Below, in pieces: positions 21,833 to 30,212 of a stretch of DNA of 34,785 bases. A program made the translations under genes and the position numbers. Each line of letters starts with the position of its first letter. Position 1 is the first letter of the stretch. The DNA is taken from the NCBI GenBank assembly GCA_036275295.1, contig DASUEB010000175.1:1-34785 (forward strand), written 5' to 3'. The notes beneath the pieces were generated by a model. It did not search any database. It saw only the letters and a program-made list of their open reading frames with translations, and had not been told where the DNA came from. The DNA is from DASUEB01 sp036275295. Lineage in GTDB: Bacteria > Bacteroidota > Bacteroidia > Flavobacteriales_D > Luteibaculaceae.

Positions 21833-22506
21833 ATCAAGCCGTGGACATAATGCGCGAAATTGTCGAATCACTAAACCTAAAGGTTAAGATCACCTCGGTA
21901 ACGCCGAGTGGCCCGAACTTTGTTTGGAAGGTTTGCAATACGCAATATTTGAACACGGGCGCAAAGTTCACGCTGAACGGCAACCCTTACAGGGTTATTT
22001 CCTTTGTCCATAACCAGTCATTGACGGTTAGCGGCCCATCCATTGTGCCTGGGGATTATTCTTTGGCGGCGCCTTTCTTTACCCATGGTAAATTCGAGGC
22101 TGTTACCAACGAACTAGCTAGGCAAAAAGTAACCGATTGGAACCCCATTGTGTGGATGTTTGAACTTCATAGAAGGAACAAACCCGCCGATGTTTTATCG
22201 CCGTTTGAAAGCGAGGGCGATGTGAGGTTATTTTTGATGAACACAAGCAACTGGAAGGATTTCGCAACTGAAGACCATTACAACGAAGTGATCAGGCCTT
22301 TGAGTAACGTGGCGGAAGCTATCTATCAAAAGGCATTGCGGTTAATCGGGGTTACTGACTTAGATCAGTTTGACACCATCAACCATGCAAAGTTCACTAC
22401 CGGAGGAAATGGAATTGCAGTGACCGGCACAAAGGTACTACCCGACACCCAAAGCGGTATTGAGATTTTTATGTCATTACCCATTAAAAAGAAATGCTAT
22501 TGCTAA
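21829..22506 (+). CDS. Neck/tail terminator-like protein
   Basis: 225 residues. N-terminal part is beta-rich (LKVKITSVTPSGPNFVWK, FTLNGNPYRVISFVHN) and the second half helical, with PIVWMFELHRRNK and EVIRPLSNVAEAIYQKAL. The position, between adaptor and tail tube, fits a head-closure or tail-terminator protein. Ends with cysteines (KKKCYC). Function by synteny. Confidence 0.65.
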   Translation: MNQAVDIMREIVESLNLKVKITSVTPSGPNFVWKVCNTQYLNTGAKFTLNGNPYRVISFVHNQSLTVSGPSIVPGDYSLAAPFFTHGKFEAVTNELARQKVTDWNPIVWMFELHRRNKPADVLSPFESEGDVRLFLMNTSNWKDFATEDHYNEVIRPLSNVAEAIYQKALRLIGVTDLDQFDTINHAKFTTGGNGIAVTGTKVLPDTQSGIEIFMSLPIKKKCYC

Positions 22507-22523
22507 CCTAATTCTTACAAATC

Positions 22524-23447
22524 ATGTCATGCACTGGATGCGATTTTTCGCTAAGTAACACAGGATTACCCAACTGCGCTCCCATTATGGGGGTTACCTA
22601 CGGGTATATCCTAACCCCTTTGAAAGCTGACGACGGAACACTCAACCGTATTGCAACCAATACGCCGTTCAACAACGCAGCTTTGGAGGCACTATTGTAC
22701 GCGGCTGACCCGTCTAAACGAGGTTACCCGATCATGGACTTGAAACAAGTTGAAGATGTTCGCGCCGAATCCGAGCGCCAAACCTTCGATGATGGTTCGT
22801 CCATTAAGCTCCGTGACGGTATTCGTACCGTAACCGCTGCAGCCGTTTCGGTCGATGCCTATTTCTTCAAAAAGTTAACCAGCTTTGGTTGCTCAAACAA
22901 CCTTGGTGCCTACGTGGTGACCATCGACGGTCAGTTGATCGGCGATGCGAGCGTGGATGGCTTTTTGGCACCCATTCCGATCCAAAGAAACACATGGGAT
23001 CCGATCTTTGTGAAAGCTACCAACGCGACTGTTTCGCAGGTTACGGTTCGTTTTGAGTGGGCGATTCGCTTCAAGGATGAGAATCTTGGTATGTTATCCG
23101 GATCTGACATCGCGGATGACGTGGACTTGTTGGCGGCTAATGGCCTATTGTCAATCTTCGGAGTGGCATCGGCTATCAGCACCACTGGTTTTACGATGAA
23201 GATCACCAGCGACTACGGAAGTGTTAACGGAACACCGGTGAAAGGGTTTACCCTAGCCAGCTTTGTGCTGTTTAACGTGACCGACAACTTGCCCGTGACC
23301 ATTTCAACCGTGGTTGACAACGACGGGACCTATGTGTTCACGTTCCCAGCGCAAACTTTAGGCGACACGTTAAGACTTTCATTGGCCAACACCGTGAAAG
23401 GTTTTGACGACGAGAACCTTGAAAACGTAGCAATTCTGATCCCATGA
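22524..23447 (+). CDS. Major tail (tube) protein
   Basis: 307 residues. N-terminal SCTGCDFSLSNTGLPNC has four cysteines in 17 residues, a feature of Bacteroidota phage tail tubes in my experience. The centre (TFDDGSSIKLRDGIRTVTAA, RNTWDPIFVKAT) fits the tube fold, and the last 80 residues (TTGFTMKITSDYGSVNGTPV, TFPAQTLGDTLRLSL) look like an Ig-type domain. Abundant glycine/threonine strands. Directly upstream of tail assembly genes. Confidence 0.8.
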   Translation: MSCTGCDFSLSNTGLPNCAPIMGVTYGYILTPLKADDGTLNRIATNTPFNNAALEALLYAADPSKRGYPIMDLKQVEDVRAESERQTFDDGSSIKLRDGIRTVTAAAVSVDAYFFKKLTSFGCSNNLGAYVVTIDGQLIGDASVDGFLAPIPIQRNTWDPIFVKATNATVSQVTVRFEWAIRFKDENLGMLSGSDIADDVDLLAANGLLSIFGVASAISTTGFTMKITSDYGSVNGTPVKGFTLASFVLFNVTDNLPVTISTVVDNDGTYVFTFPAQTLGDTLRLSLANTVKGFDDENLENVAILIP

Positions 23448-23611
23448 TGACCTTTGGCAAAGCACACCTAGAGAAAGGCGCTGTAACAAGTAAGAGTGAG
23501 TTTGTGAAGTTGTTGATTGCAGGCAGGTATCGAGGTGACATTGAAAAAGCGTGGGAGGAATATTCGGGAGGAATCCCGAACAAACCGAGCAAAAAGAAAG
23601 GGGCTAAATAG
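23444..23611 (+). CDS. Small tail-region protein (55 aa)
   Basis: 55 residues (MMTFGKAHLEKGAVTSKSEF, VKLLIAGRYRGDIEKAWEEY), basic C-terminus (KPSKKKGAK). Start overlaps the tail tube stop as ATGA. Its stop codon TAG lies within the terminator stem at 23600-23615, so terminator and gene end are one structure. Confidence 0.7.
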   Translation: MMTFGKAHLEKGAVTSKSEFVKLLIAGRYRGDIEKAWEEYSGGIPNKPSKKKGAK

Positions 23612-23621
23612 CCCCTTTTTT
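23600..23621. terminator. Bidirectional terminator
   Basis: GGGGCT (23600-23605), AAAT loop, AGCCCC (23610-23615), then six T (23616-23621). On the minus strand an A/G-rich upstream section gives CTTTCTTTTT after the stem. It ends the head/tail-tube transcript and the opposing transcript of the two minus-strand genes. Confidence 0.9.
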
Positions 23622-23662
23622 ATTTGAATAGATACTGATAGTACAAGCAATAATAAAATTAC

Positions 23663-23980
23663 CTACAAACTTGTAACGGATATTCCGTAATATTTTTCCA
23701 AATCTTCTTTCATTAAAAAAGTTTTGTAGTCTTGCCTTGCATAATCCACACCATTGTAGCTTTCAATGTTTTTTATCTTTTCCATAGTAGGCGATGCGAA
23801 AAACATTAGATAGTAGATGAATACAGCCATTTCTTTTGTTGGTGCCTCAATTATTTTTTTTGGGAATATGTCTGGTATTCCTTCCATTCCCGTTGCTAAA
23901 TAGTAGTAGGAGATTTCAAACTTTTTTAATTTCGCCTGCTCTTGTTCAATAATCTTTTTTTCTAATTCTGTGTAAGCCAT
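23663..23980 (-). CDS. Minus-strand accessory protein of unknown function (105 aa)
   Basis: 105 residues, soluble. A helical, charged N-terminus (ELEKKIIEQEQAKLKKFE) then ISYYYLATGMEGIPDIF and KEMAVFIYYLMFFASPTMEK. I recall loosely similar short proteins in Flavobacteria phages but no function. It follows the RHH gene by 12 nt and shares its promoter. As the second gene of an RHH-led pair in an AT-rich insertion it could be a toxin, an exclusion factor or a regulator partner. None is shown by the sequence. Confidence 0.7.
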   Translation of the reverse strand: MAYTELEKKIIEQEQAKLKKFEISYYYLATGMEGIPDIFPKKIIEAPTKEMAVFIYYLMFFASPTMEKIKNIESYNGVDYARQDYKTFLMKEDLEKYYGISVTSL

Positions 23981-23992
23981 TTTTTCATAGTG

Positions 23993-24139
23993 TTATTCGT
24001 TAAGCCAATCCAGTAACATGATTTCGAGCATTGACGAAAACGATCGGCGTTCTTTTTTCGCCAATGCTTTGATTTTTTGCACTATGTCAGTGTCAAGTGT
24101 GGCGCTTATGCGCTCTTTTTTTGTGTTTGTCCGTGGCAT
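23993..24139 (-). CDS. Ribbon-helix-helix DNA-binding protein (48 aa)
   Basis: 48 residues of the Arc/CopG class: ERISATLDTDIVQKIKALAK (strand then helix 1), KERRSFSSMLEIMLLDWL (turn and helix 2). The ATG at 24139 lies about 13 nt after the expected transcription start. A longer version from 24217 would include the promoter. Such proteins bind inverted repeats as dimers. A perfect 10-bp inverted repeat is 17 nt upstream, so autoregulation is likely. Confidence 0.85.
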   Translation of the reverse strand: MPRTNTKKERISATLDTDIVQKIKALAKKERRSFSSMLEIMLLDWLNE

Positions 24140-24156
24140 AGTTACATATTGTATGT

Positions 24157-24201
24157 TCAAAGGTAACATAAATAAAATCAAAATCAAATATTTACCTTTG
24201 A
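24157..24201. promoter_or_regulatory. Divergent promoter/operator with inverted repeat
   Basis: Arms TCAAAGGTAA (24157-24166) and TTACCTTTGA (24192-24201) are perfect 10-bp inverted copies, 25 nt apart. Each arm contains a perfect -7 box (TACCTTTG), facing outwards: minus strand 24165-24158 with TTTG -33 at 24188-24185 (19-nt gap), and plus strand 24193-24200 without a clear -33. A binding protein such as the adjacent RHH product would therefore cover both promoters. Confidence 0.75.
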
Positions 24202-24207
24202 TAAAGA

Positions 24208-24645
24208 TTGGAAGCATTGTTTAAAATAGCACGTAGGGCGCAACGATTGACTTCGGGGGCGGTATTTTTGTTGGTTTTTTCCACTCCCGAAGTCAAGCGC
24301 CTGATCATTGAGTTGAACACCGAGGGGCAGTTGCGCTTTGGTAAGCTGTCGGACGGATCCACATTACCTGATTATTCACGGATCAGTCAGGACTTATTTG
24401 ACAAACCTGATGGTCCGATACAGTTATTCGATACGGGTGATTTTTACGATTCGTTTACGATCCAATCGGTAACGAAGGAATTTATTCAGATCAGCGCCGA
24501 CCCTATCAAAGGTGATACGAACCTGTTTGAAAGGTATGGCATTGACGTGTTAGGCTTGACGGATGAGAATATTGAAGTATTGAATGAAATGGTTATACCC
24601 CGAATCATAGAGTATGTCAAAACCGAGTTACTACAAGACCTGTGA
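24208..24645 (+). CDS. Tail completion-like protein
   Basis: 145 residues from TTG 24208 (no ATG is available before residue 125). The pattern LIIELNTEGQLRFGKLSDGS, YSRIS, PIQLFDTGDFYDSFTI resembles a Bacteroidota phage family often put with minor head-tail or tail completion proteins. The start lies 8 nt after a -7 element, so the message may be leaderless. Overlaps the next gene by 32 nt. Confidence 0.65.
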   Translation: MEALFKIARRAQRLTSGAVFLLVFSTPEVKRLIIELNTEGQLRFGKLSDGSTLPDYSRISQDLFDKPDGPIQLFDTGDFYDSFTIQSVTKEFIQISADPIKGDTNLFERYGIDVLGLTDENIEVLNEMVIPRIIEYVKTELLQDL

Positions 24646-25072
24646 GGATTGCCCGATCTTCAACTACTACAAGGCGGCTGAAACAGGCGACTTAAGTTGG
24701 CTTGTGGTAGAGGGGAATCCTAGCAAAAAAGACCTTCAAAGCGCATGGCAGCAGATCGAGCAAGGAGTAGTTGAAGAATTATTGCTTGATAAGGACTACG
24801 TGAGCAAGTTAAACGAGGCAAAGCGCAAGGCGATTATGAAAGCTAACGCGGCCTTGTTTAATCGAATTGCGGACAAACACCGGATTGAAGTGGAGGAAAC
24901 CATGGATAAAGACGTGAAGAAATCCACTTTGTATGATGCCTTAATTTCACTTGAAAAGTGGTCAGGCATGGTACTAGATGAAAAGAAGATAAGCGTTAAA
25001 AAATACCTCACTTATGTGAGGAAAATGAAGGAAGAACATGGCCAAAAGGTTACAGCGAAAAGACATATTTGA
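24614..25072 (+). CDS. Putative tail assembly chaperone
   Basis: 152 residues. N-terminal CEDCPIFNYYKAAETGDLSW and LVVEGNPSKKDLQ, remainder charged helices. It lies just before the tape measure gene and overlaps it by 35 nt, the place of the lambda gpG/GT chaperone. I see no clear slippery site for a -1 frameshift. Role inferred from synteny. Confidence 0.6.
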   Translation: MSKPSYYKTCEDCPIFNYYKAAETGDLSWLVVEGNPSKKDLQSAWQQIEQGVVEELLLDKDYVSKLNEAKRKAIMKANAALFNRIADKHRIEVEETMDKDVKKSTLYDALISLEKWSGMVLDEKKISVKKYLTYVRKMKEEHGQKVTAKRHI

Positions 25073-28000
25073 GGAAAACTTATTCCCAGTCGACGAAGCC
25101 AATAAATTCTTGGACGTTCTTTCTGAAATAAAGAAGGAGCAAACCGAGTTATTGAAAAGCAGCAAGCAGATTGTTGCGTCGGCTACTTTTTCAAATAGCA
25201 CGGATGTACGGCGCTTTGAAAAGGCTATTTCCGATATTAACGCCGCCTACAAAAATCTGATCAAGATTGAGCGTGACCGAACCGTAGTAACAAAAGCGCT
25301 TCAAGATGCCGAGCGGAATGGCATTAAAATCCAGCAAGAACAAGAGCGGTTAAGAAAGATTCAGATTGACAATGAGATCAAGTTAACCAAAGAGCGCGAG
25401 CGGCAAGCAAGGGCGACTGAAAAATCAGCAGCCGCGAACCGCAGGGATGCCGACGCGTTTGTTCAGTTAAGCAAGCGAGTTAACGAGGCACAAAGCAGGT
25501 TCAAATCACTATCGGCTGAATTCGGCGTTAACGATGTTCGAGCAAGGGCGGCGCGTATTGAGTTTGAAAGACTAGACAGAGAGTTACGGAAAATTAACGA
25601 TGCAGCAAAAGACGGTCGCCGAGATGTTGGCCGGTATGAAAAAGCACTTGGAGGATTAAGGTCTGTTTTAACTTCAATAGGTGTTGCCGTTGGTATTCGC
25701 GAAGTTATTAATTTCAGTCAGGAATTAATCGCACTAGCCAATGAAGCCAAAGGCGTTGAGTTCGCCTTCAAACGACTAGGTGCGGAAGGTCAAGAAGCGC
25801 TGGACGCGGTCAGACAAAGCTCCAGGGGATTGATATCTGATCTTGACATTAAAAGGTCGTTAAACCAGTTCGACAACTTTAACATCAATCTAAAAGAAGC
25901 GGATGTACTTTTTGAGTTCCTTTCAATCAGAGCGGCGCAAACGGGGCAAAGTTTTGAATTACTTCGGGATTCATTGGTTGAGGGTTTATCAAAGCAGTCT
26001 AAACTACGAATTGACAACCTTGGTATTTCCGTTCTTCAGTTAAATGAGGAATTGGAAAGAACACCTGACTTTGTTCAAGCGGTTGCCAATATTGCGAGAA
26101 AAGAAATATCTGAAGCAGGTAGTATCTTGGATAGCGCCGCCAATTCGCAGCAAAAATTCAATGTGAGGTTGCAGAATGCCAAGGTAGTTTTATCGCGTGA
26201 ATTATTGCCCGTTTTTGAGGCTTTTTTCAGTGGGTTAAACTTCCTTTTGGAAAACCTTCAATCTATCGGTAAGGCGTTGGTTGTTGCCACCGCCGCCGTA
26301 TCTTCCTACGTTTTGGCAACACGCGGAGCGATTATAGCCCAGAGAGCATATACCATTGCCGTAAATGTATCGAGGGCGGCACAAAACGCCTTTAACATTG
26401 CTGTAAAGGCCAACCCGCTTGGAATAATTACAACGCTTGTTTTAACGGCAGTAACGGCATACGAGGCTTTTGGTAACGAAGTTGGTCGGTCGGCTGACGA
26501 ACAACGCAGGTTGAACGAAGAATTGAAGAAAGCCGAGCGAATTAAAAACATTCAAAAAGCCTATCAGGTATTCATAAAAGCACAATCATTGTTTACCGAC
26601 CAATTAGATTTTAGCAAGGTCAGCACCGATGAATTAAGGGCGTCTTTAGAGGTTTATCGGGATGAACTGGAAAAGTTTGCCCCCGCTGACTTTTTATCGA
26701 AAAACCCAAGGGCAAGGATATTCCGCGATCGAGTAGACGTTTTGGAAGCCGAGATCAAAAGGCGCGAAGAACTGGAAGCGGCAAGGGGTAAAAACTTAAC
26801 CAAGGCCAAGGCGGTAAGAGCGAAGGAAGTTTCCGAGGAAGAAAAGTTCCGGATATTTCTTGAAAACGAATTAAAGAAAACCGAGTTACAGTCAAGAAGA
26901 GCGGGCGATACCGAAATCCAAATTGCCGAAAACGTAACTGGCAGAAAGGTAGAGTTGATTCAGCAAGAAATTGACAGGCGCAAAAAGTCAAAGTCAGAGA
27001 TCAAAGGCATACTGGATTTAGAGCTTGAACTTCAGCGCGAAATCGACAGATTCAATGAGGAAAACTTGAAACGTCAAGAAGAAATATTGGAAAAGCGCCG
27101 CGAGTTCATTGATCAATCAGTGTTAGACGCAAGGGAAAAGGCCAATTTAATCAATGAGATCGAGCAGCAGCAGAATGATATTGCCATTCAGCGAATCGAC
27201 AACGAAATCAGAGCGTCTGAACGCAAGCGCCGCGAGACAATCTTCAATCAGGAGCAACAATTCAAAGCCATTGAAGAATTGGAGAGAAAGCGATTTGAGC
27301 AATCAATCAAAGCGCTTGAAGATGCCGAGCAATTTGAAATCAATATTATTGCGCGTAGTGAAGAAGAAAAAGAGTTGATCAGGGAAAAATTCCGCAAGCA
27401 ACGCGAACAAATACAAGAAGATGAAAAAGAGCGCCAAATCCAAAGGGATAAAGAGCGCAACGACCGACTTGTTGACAACCTTATCAGCGCGGGTAACCTT
27501 ATCAGTAATTCATTTGAGCAGGCAAATCAAAGAAGGATTCGCGAAATTGAAAACGAGATCGACACGCAAAACCGCGCACTTGACGAGCAAAAGCGCCGCG
27601 CAGAGTTAGGCTTATCCAACACCTTAGCCTTCGAGCAACAGCGAGCCGCGAAGTTGGAACTGGAGCGGGAAAAGCAAGCCAAACGCGATGAGCGCAGGGC
27701 GAAAACGCTTGCCTACTTCAACCTCGTGGCTGAATTTGCTAAAAGCGAACCCAACACGGCACCTGCCAAGGCACTTGTTCAAACATTACTGGCCGATGCC
27801 ATCGCGGGATTCTTCCACGAAGGTACCGAGCGCGTTGGTGATGACAGCGCAACCCGTTGGAGGAATACCGGTAAAGACGACTACCTGGTGGCCGTGGACA
27901 AAGGGGAGAGAATTGTACCTACCGAACTAAACAACCGCCTTGGAAATATCAGCAACGATGCCTTGGTTGACCTAGTGACCAGCAAAAAACAAAGTGGGGT

Positions 28001-28169
28001 GTACGTGGTTGACCAGTCGGGCGTGGTTCAAAAGTTAAACGAGGTGGTCCAAGCGGTAAGGGAGTCGGGTATGCAGGTGGAGTGGAACAGCCATGATGAG
28101 CGTATTGAACGAATGATCAAAGGATTGATTAAGAAAGTAGTAAGAACAAAACGAAATCGGTTATGGTAG
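25038..28169 (+). CDS. Tape measure protein
   Basis: 1043 residues, the longest gene. Mostly charged coiled coil (residues 30-200 and 500-920, e.g. QEQERLRKIQIDNEIKLTKE). Two hydrophobic sections near 205-245 (VLTSIGVAVGIREVINFSQE) and 410-480 (ALVVATAAVSSYVLATRG, IITTLVLTAVTAYEAF). The C-terminal GFFHEGTERVGD with KGERIVPTELN is a tape-measure signature in this phage group. It sets tail length: about 0.15 nm per residue gives roughly 150 nm. No lysozyme or peptidase motif is visible. Overlaps the next gene by 7 nt. Confidence 0.92.
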   Translation: MAKRLQRKDIFEENLFPVDEANKFLDVLSEIKKEQTELLKSSKQIVASATFSNSTDVRRFEKAISDINAAYKNLIKIERDRTVVTKALQDAERNGIKIQQEQERLRKIQIDNEIKLTKERERQARATEKSAAANRRDADAFVQLSKRVNEAQSRFKSLSAEFGVNDVRARAARIEFERLDRELRKINDAAKDGRRDVGRYEKALGGLRSVLTSIGVAVGIREVINFSQELIALANEAKGVEFAFKRLGAEGQEALDAVRQSSRGLISDLDIKRSLNQFDNFNINLKEADVLFEFLSIRAAQTGQSFELLRDSLVEGLSKQSKLRIDNLGISVLQLNEELERTPDFVQAVANIARKEISEAGSILDSAANSQQKFNVRLQNAKVVLSRELLPVFEAFFSGLNFLLENLQSIGKALVVATAAVSSYVLATRGAIIAQRAYTIAVNVSRAAQNAFNIAVKANPLGIITTLVLTAVTAYEAFGNEVGRSADEQRRLNEELKKAERIKNIQKAYQVFIKAQSLFTDQLDFSKVSTDELRASLEVYRDELEKFAPADFLSKNPRARIFRDRVDVLEAEIKRREELEAARGKNLTKAKAVRAKEVSEEEKFRIFLENELKKTELQSRRAGDTEIQIAENVTGRKVELIQQEIDRRKKSKSEIKGILDLELELQREIDRFNEENLKRQEEILEKRREFIDQSVLDAREKANLINEIEQQQNDIAIQRIDNEIRASERKRRETIFNQEQQFKAIEELERKRFEQSIKALEDAEQFEINIIARSEEEKELIREKFRKQREQIQEDEKERQIQRDKERNDRLVDNLISAGNLISNSFEQANQRRIREIENEIDTQNRALDEQKRRAELGLSNTLAFEQQRAAKLELEREKQAKRDERRAKTLAYFNLVAEFAKSEPNTAPAKALVQTLLADAIAGFFHEGTERVGDDSATRWRNTGKDDYLVAVDKGERIVPTELNNRLGNISNDALVDLVTSKKQSGVYVVDQSGVVQKLNEVVQAVRESGMQVEWNSHDERIERMIKGLIKKVVRTKRNRLW

Positions 28170-29998
28170 TACAACGTCATTTCATACGGGGAACCGAGGT
28201 TAATCCACCTAGAAACGCGCCTGAGTTATCGATTCAGCTTAATTTCCGACCCGATGATACGGAAAGCGTGGTGTCTTTGACATCGTTCGAGTGGATAGAA
28301 AAGGAAATGGACACCTTACTTTCTATTTTCAGCGAGGGATTAACGGGAGGCGCGGGTATTACCGAAGGAGTAGAGCATTTGATACGGGTAGAAGATGAGG
28401 GTGCGGCGCTGGATTTCAAGGCGTATATCGACCTTACCACCGCGAAAGTTGACTACACAGCCGACGTGCCTAACATCACAGCCGACAGCAAGCCCGAAGC
28501 GGGGTTAGACTGGATCAGCGAGGTGGCCGATGGTATATCGTTTGACTACCTAGCAAGTATCGGGAAGATTACCCAAGCGGACTATGTTTACGTGCCTTAT
28601 GTTCTAAACACGGTACCAAATTACCGCGAGGCGTTTATCACCTTACTATCGATTACGTTTGTGATTGTGGAATTGACCAAGGTTATCAGCGACCTCAACG
28701 CATCAGTAGCCGAAAGTTCGACCATTATCGACACCGCAGGGGGTGTGATACGGTTGATATTTACGATCATTTACGCGGTTTTCCTGTTTATTACGATCGT
28801 AGACCTTGTTTTGGCCTTACTAGACCTAGTGATTCAAAGGGTTAAATATGTTCCAGGGATGTACGTCAACGACCTTGCGCGTATCGGATTCAACCATTTT
28901 GGACTTAATTACGAATCGGACATCATCCCGACAAAGGCCTTTATCATCCCGTCGGTATTTTCCCCTCCGAATAATCCTGAAGATAGCAGGATTAAGGGGT
29001 TATTCACTAGAGACACATCCGACCAAACGGGGTATTACAAGGGGTCATTCGGGCAGTTTTTGAGGGATATTAACACCACATTTGAAACCAAGGTAGAGTT
29101 GGACGGATTCACAGCTAGAATAGTACCGAGAAACAACCGACCTACCACGGCAACATTTAAGTTTCCGCCTGTCGACCAAGATGCGTTCACTACCAACGCG
29201 AGCGAGTTTGTGACGGCCATTAACCTGTCATTCCTTCCCGATGCGAGTGACCCGAACACGATTGAGAATTGGTTTGGCACCAACGTGGACATCATTTACG
29301 AGCCAATTACGGCGACCGACCCCCGTAGGCAGCTAGTGAGGAACTTCAGGCAAATCCAAATCCCGTTTGCGCGCGCTATTGCTAAGCAGGAATTGAACAC
29401 GTACGAGAAAATCGCCGACGTGCTATTGACCATTGTGGATGGAATTATTAGCGTAATTGTGGCCATTGCCAACGGCGTTATCGGGATTATCAATACTGCG
29501 CTTGGGTTTATAAGGTTGATTGAAAAACTGTTGAGGTTTATCGGGGTGGAATTACCTTTTACCATTCCATCCATCCCGTCGATACCATATCCGGACTTTA
29601 GAAATCGCATCGACGACAGGGTGGGGATGTTGCTACTTGAAAAGGACTTTTTCTCGATCAACAAAATCTGTTTAATTGACAGGGGCAATTCAGATCGCAC
29701 CAACAAACTGGCATTGGACAACCTGTCGGAGTTCCGCGCATTAAATATGTGGAACAAATACCACTCAAAAAGCAATGAGCAATTGTACATTCGGGATTAC
29801 AGCGATATCGAAATGAGTTTGCAAGATGTGATCACCGTAAAGAATGAGGGCGCGGTAGTCATTCCGACAGGATCCGTGGCAACCGTTCGATCAGCGCAGT
29901 ATAATGTAGAGGGTAGAATTGCTACCTTTACAGTGGAAGAACCGAGATTGTGGACAAACAACTTTAACATCGTTATCAATGAACCCAGCGGACGTTAA
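28163..29998 (+). CDS. Distal tail/baseplate protein with hydrophobic segments
   Basis: 611 residues. After a soluble N-terminus (NAPELSIQLNFRPDDTESVV) there are long hydrophobic stretches around 190-225 (VIRLIFTIIYAVFLFITIVD) and 425-455 (ADVLLTIVDGIISVIVAIAN), flanked by beta-rich domains. The C-terminus (AQYNVEGRIATFTVEEPRLW) looks like a tail-hub strand pair. Placed right after the tape measure, where Dit/Tal proteins are encoded. The hydrophobic parts may enter the host membrane during DNA delivery, which is inference. Confidence 0.7.
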   Translation: MVVQRHFIRGTEVNPPRNAPELSIQLNFRPDDTESVVSLTSFEWIEKEMDTLLSIFSEGLTGGAGITEGVEHLIRVEDEGAALDFKAYIDLTTAKVDYTADVPNITADSKPEAGLDWISEVADGISFDYLASIGKITQADYVYVPYVLNTVPNYREAFITLLSITFVIVELTKVISDLNASVAESSTIIDTAGGVIRLIFTIIYAVFLFITIVDLVLALLDLVIQRVKYVPGMYVNDLARIGFNHFGLNYESDIIPTKAFIIPSVFSPPNNPEDSRIKGLFTRDTSDQTGYYKGSFGQFLRDINTTFETKVELDGFTARIVPRNNRPTTATFKFPPVDQDAFTTNASEFVTAINLSFLPDASDPNTIENWFGTNVDIIYEPITATDPRRQLVRNFRQIQIPFARAIAKQELNTYEKIADVLLTIVDGIISVIVAIANGVIGIINTALGFIRLIEKLLRFIGVELPFTIPSIPSIPYPDFRNRIDDRVGMLLLEKDFFSINKICLIDRGNSDRTNKLALDNLSEFRALNMWNKYHSKSNEQLYIRDYSDIEMSLQDVITVKNEGAVVIPTGSVATVRSAQYNVEGRIATFTVEEPRLWTNNFNIVINEPSGR

Positions 29999-30212
29999 AA
30001 ACCAACTTGAAGGACTACTCAACAACGCTAAAGCAGTTGCCGCGTCCATTAGTGTCATCACCAAAGATTCACTGAAGGGTATGAGCGAGGAAGAAAAACA
30101 GGAACTGGCAAAGCAATTTGAGCAAAGGCAAGTGCCACAGCACATTAAAACTATGTTGGACAACATCAACCAAATGAAATCGAAATATGGCGCTGTCGCT
30201 AATAAGCCTTAA
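29979..30212 (+). CDS. Small helical tail protein (77 aa)
   Basis: 77 residues, nearly all helical (NPADVKNQLEGLLNNAKAVA, SEEEKQELAKQFEQRQ). ATG 29979 overlaps the previous gene by 20 nt. Overlaps the next by 26 nt. Between two tail-tip proteins, so perhaps a chaperone or a small baseplate part. A longer version from 29919 is unlikely. Confidence 0.65.
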   Translation: MNPADVKNQLEGLLNNAKAVAASISVITKDSLKGMSEEEKQELAKQFEQRQVPQHIKTMLDNINQMKSKYGAVANKP

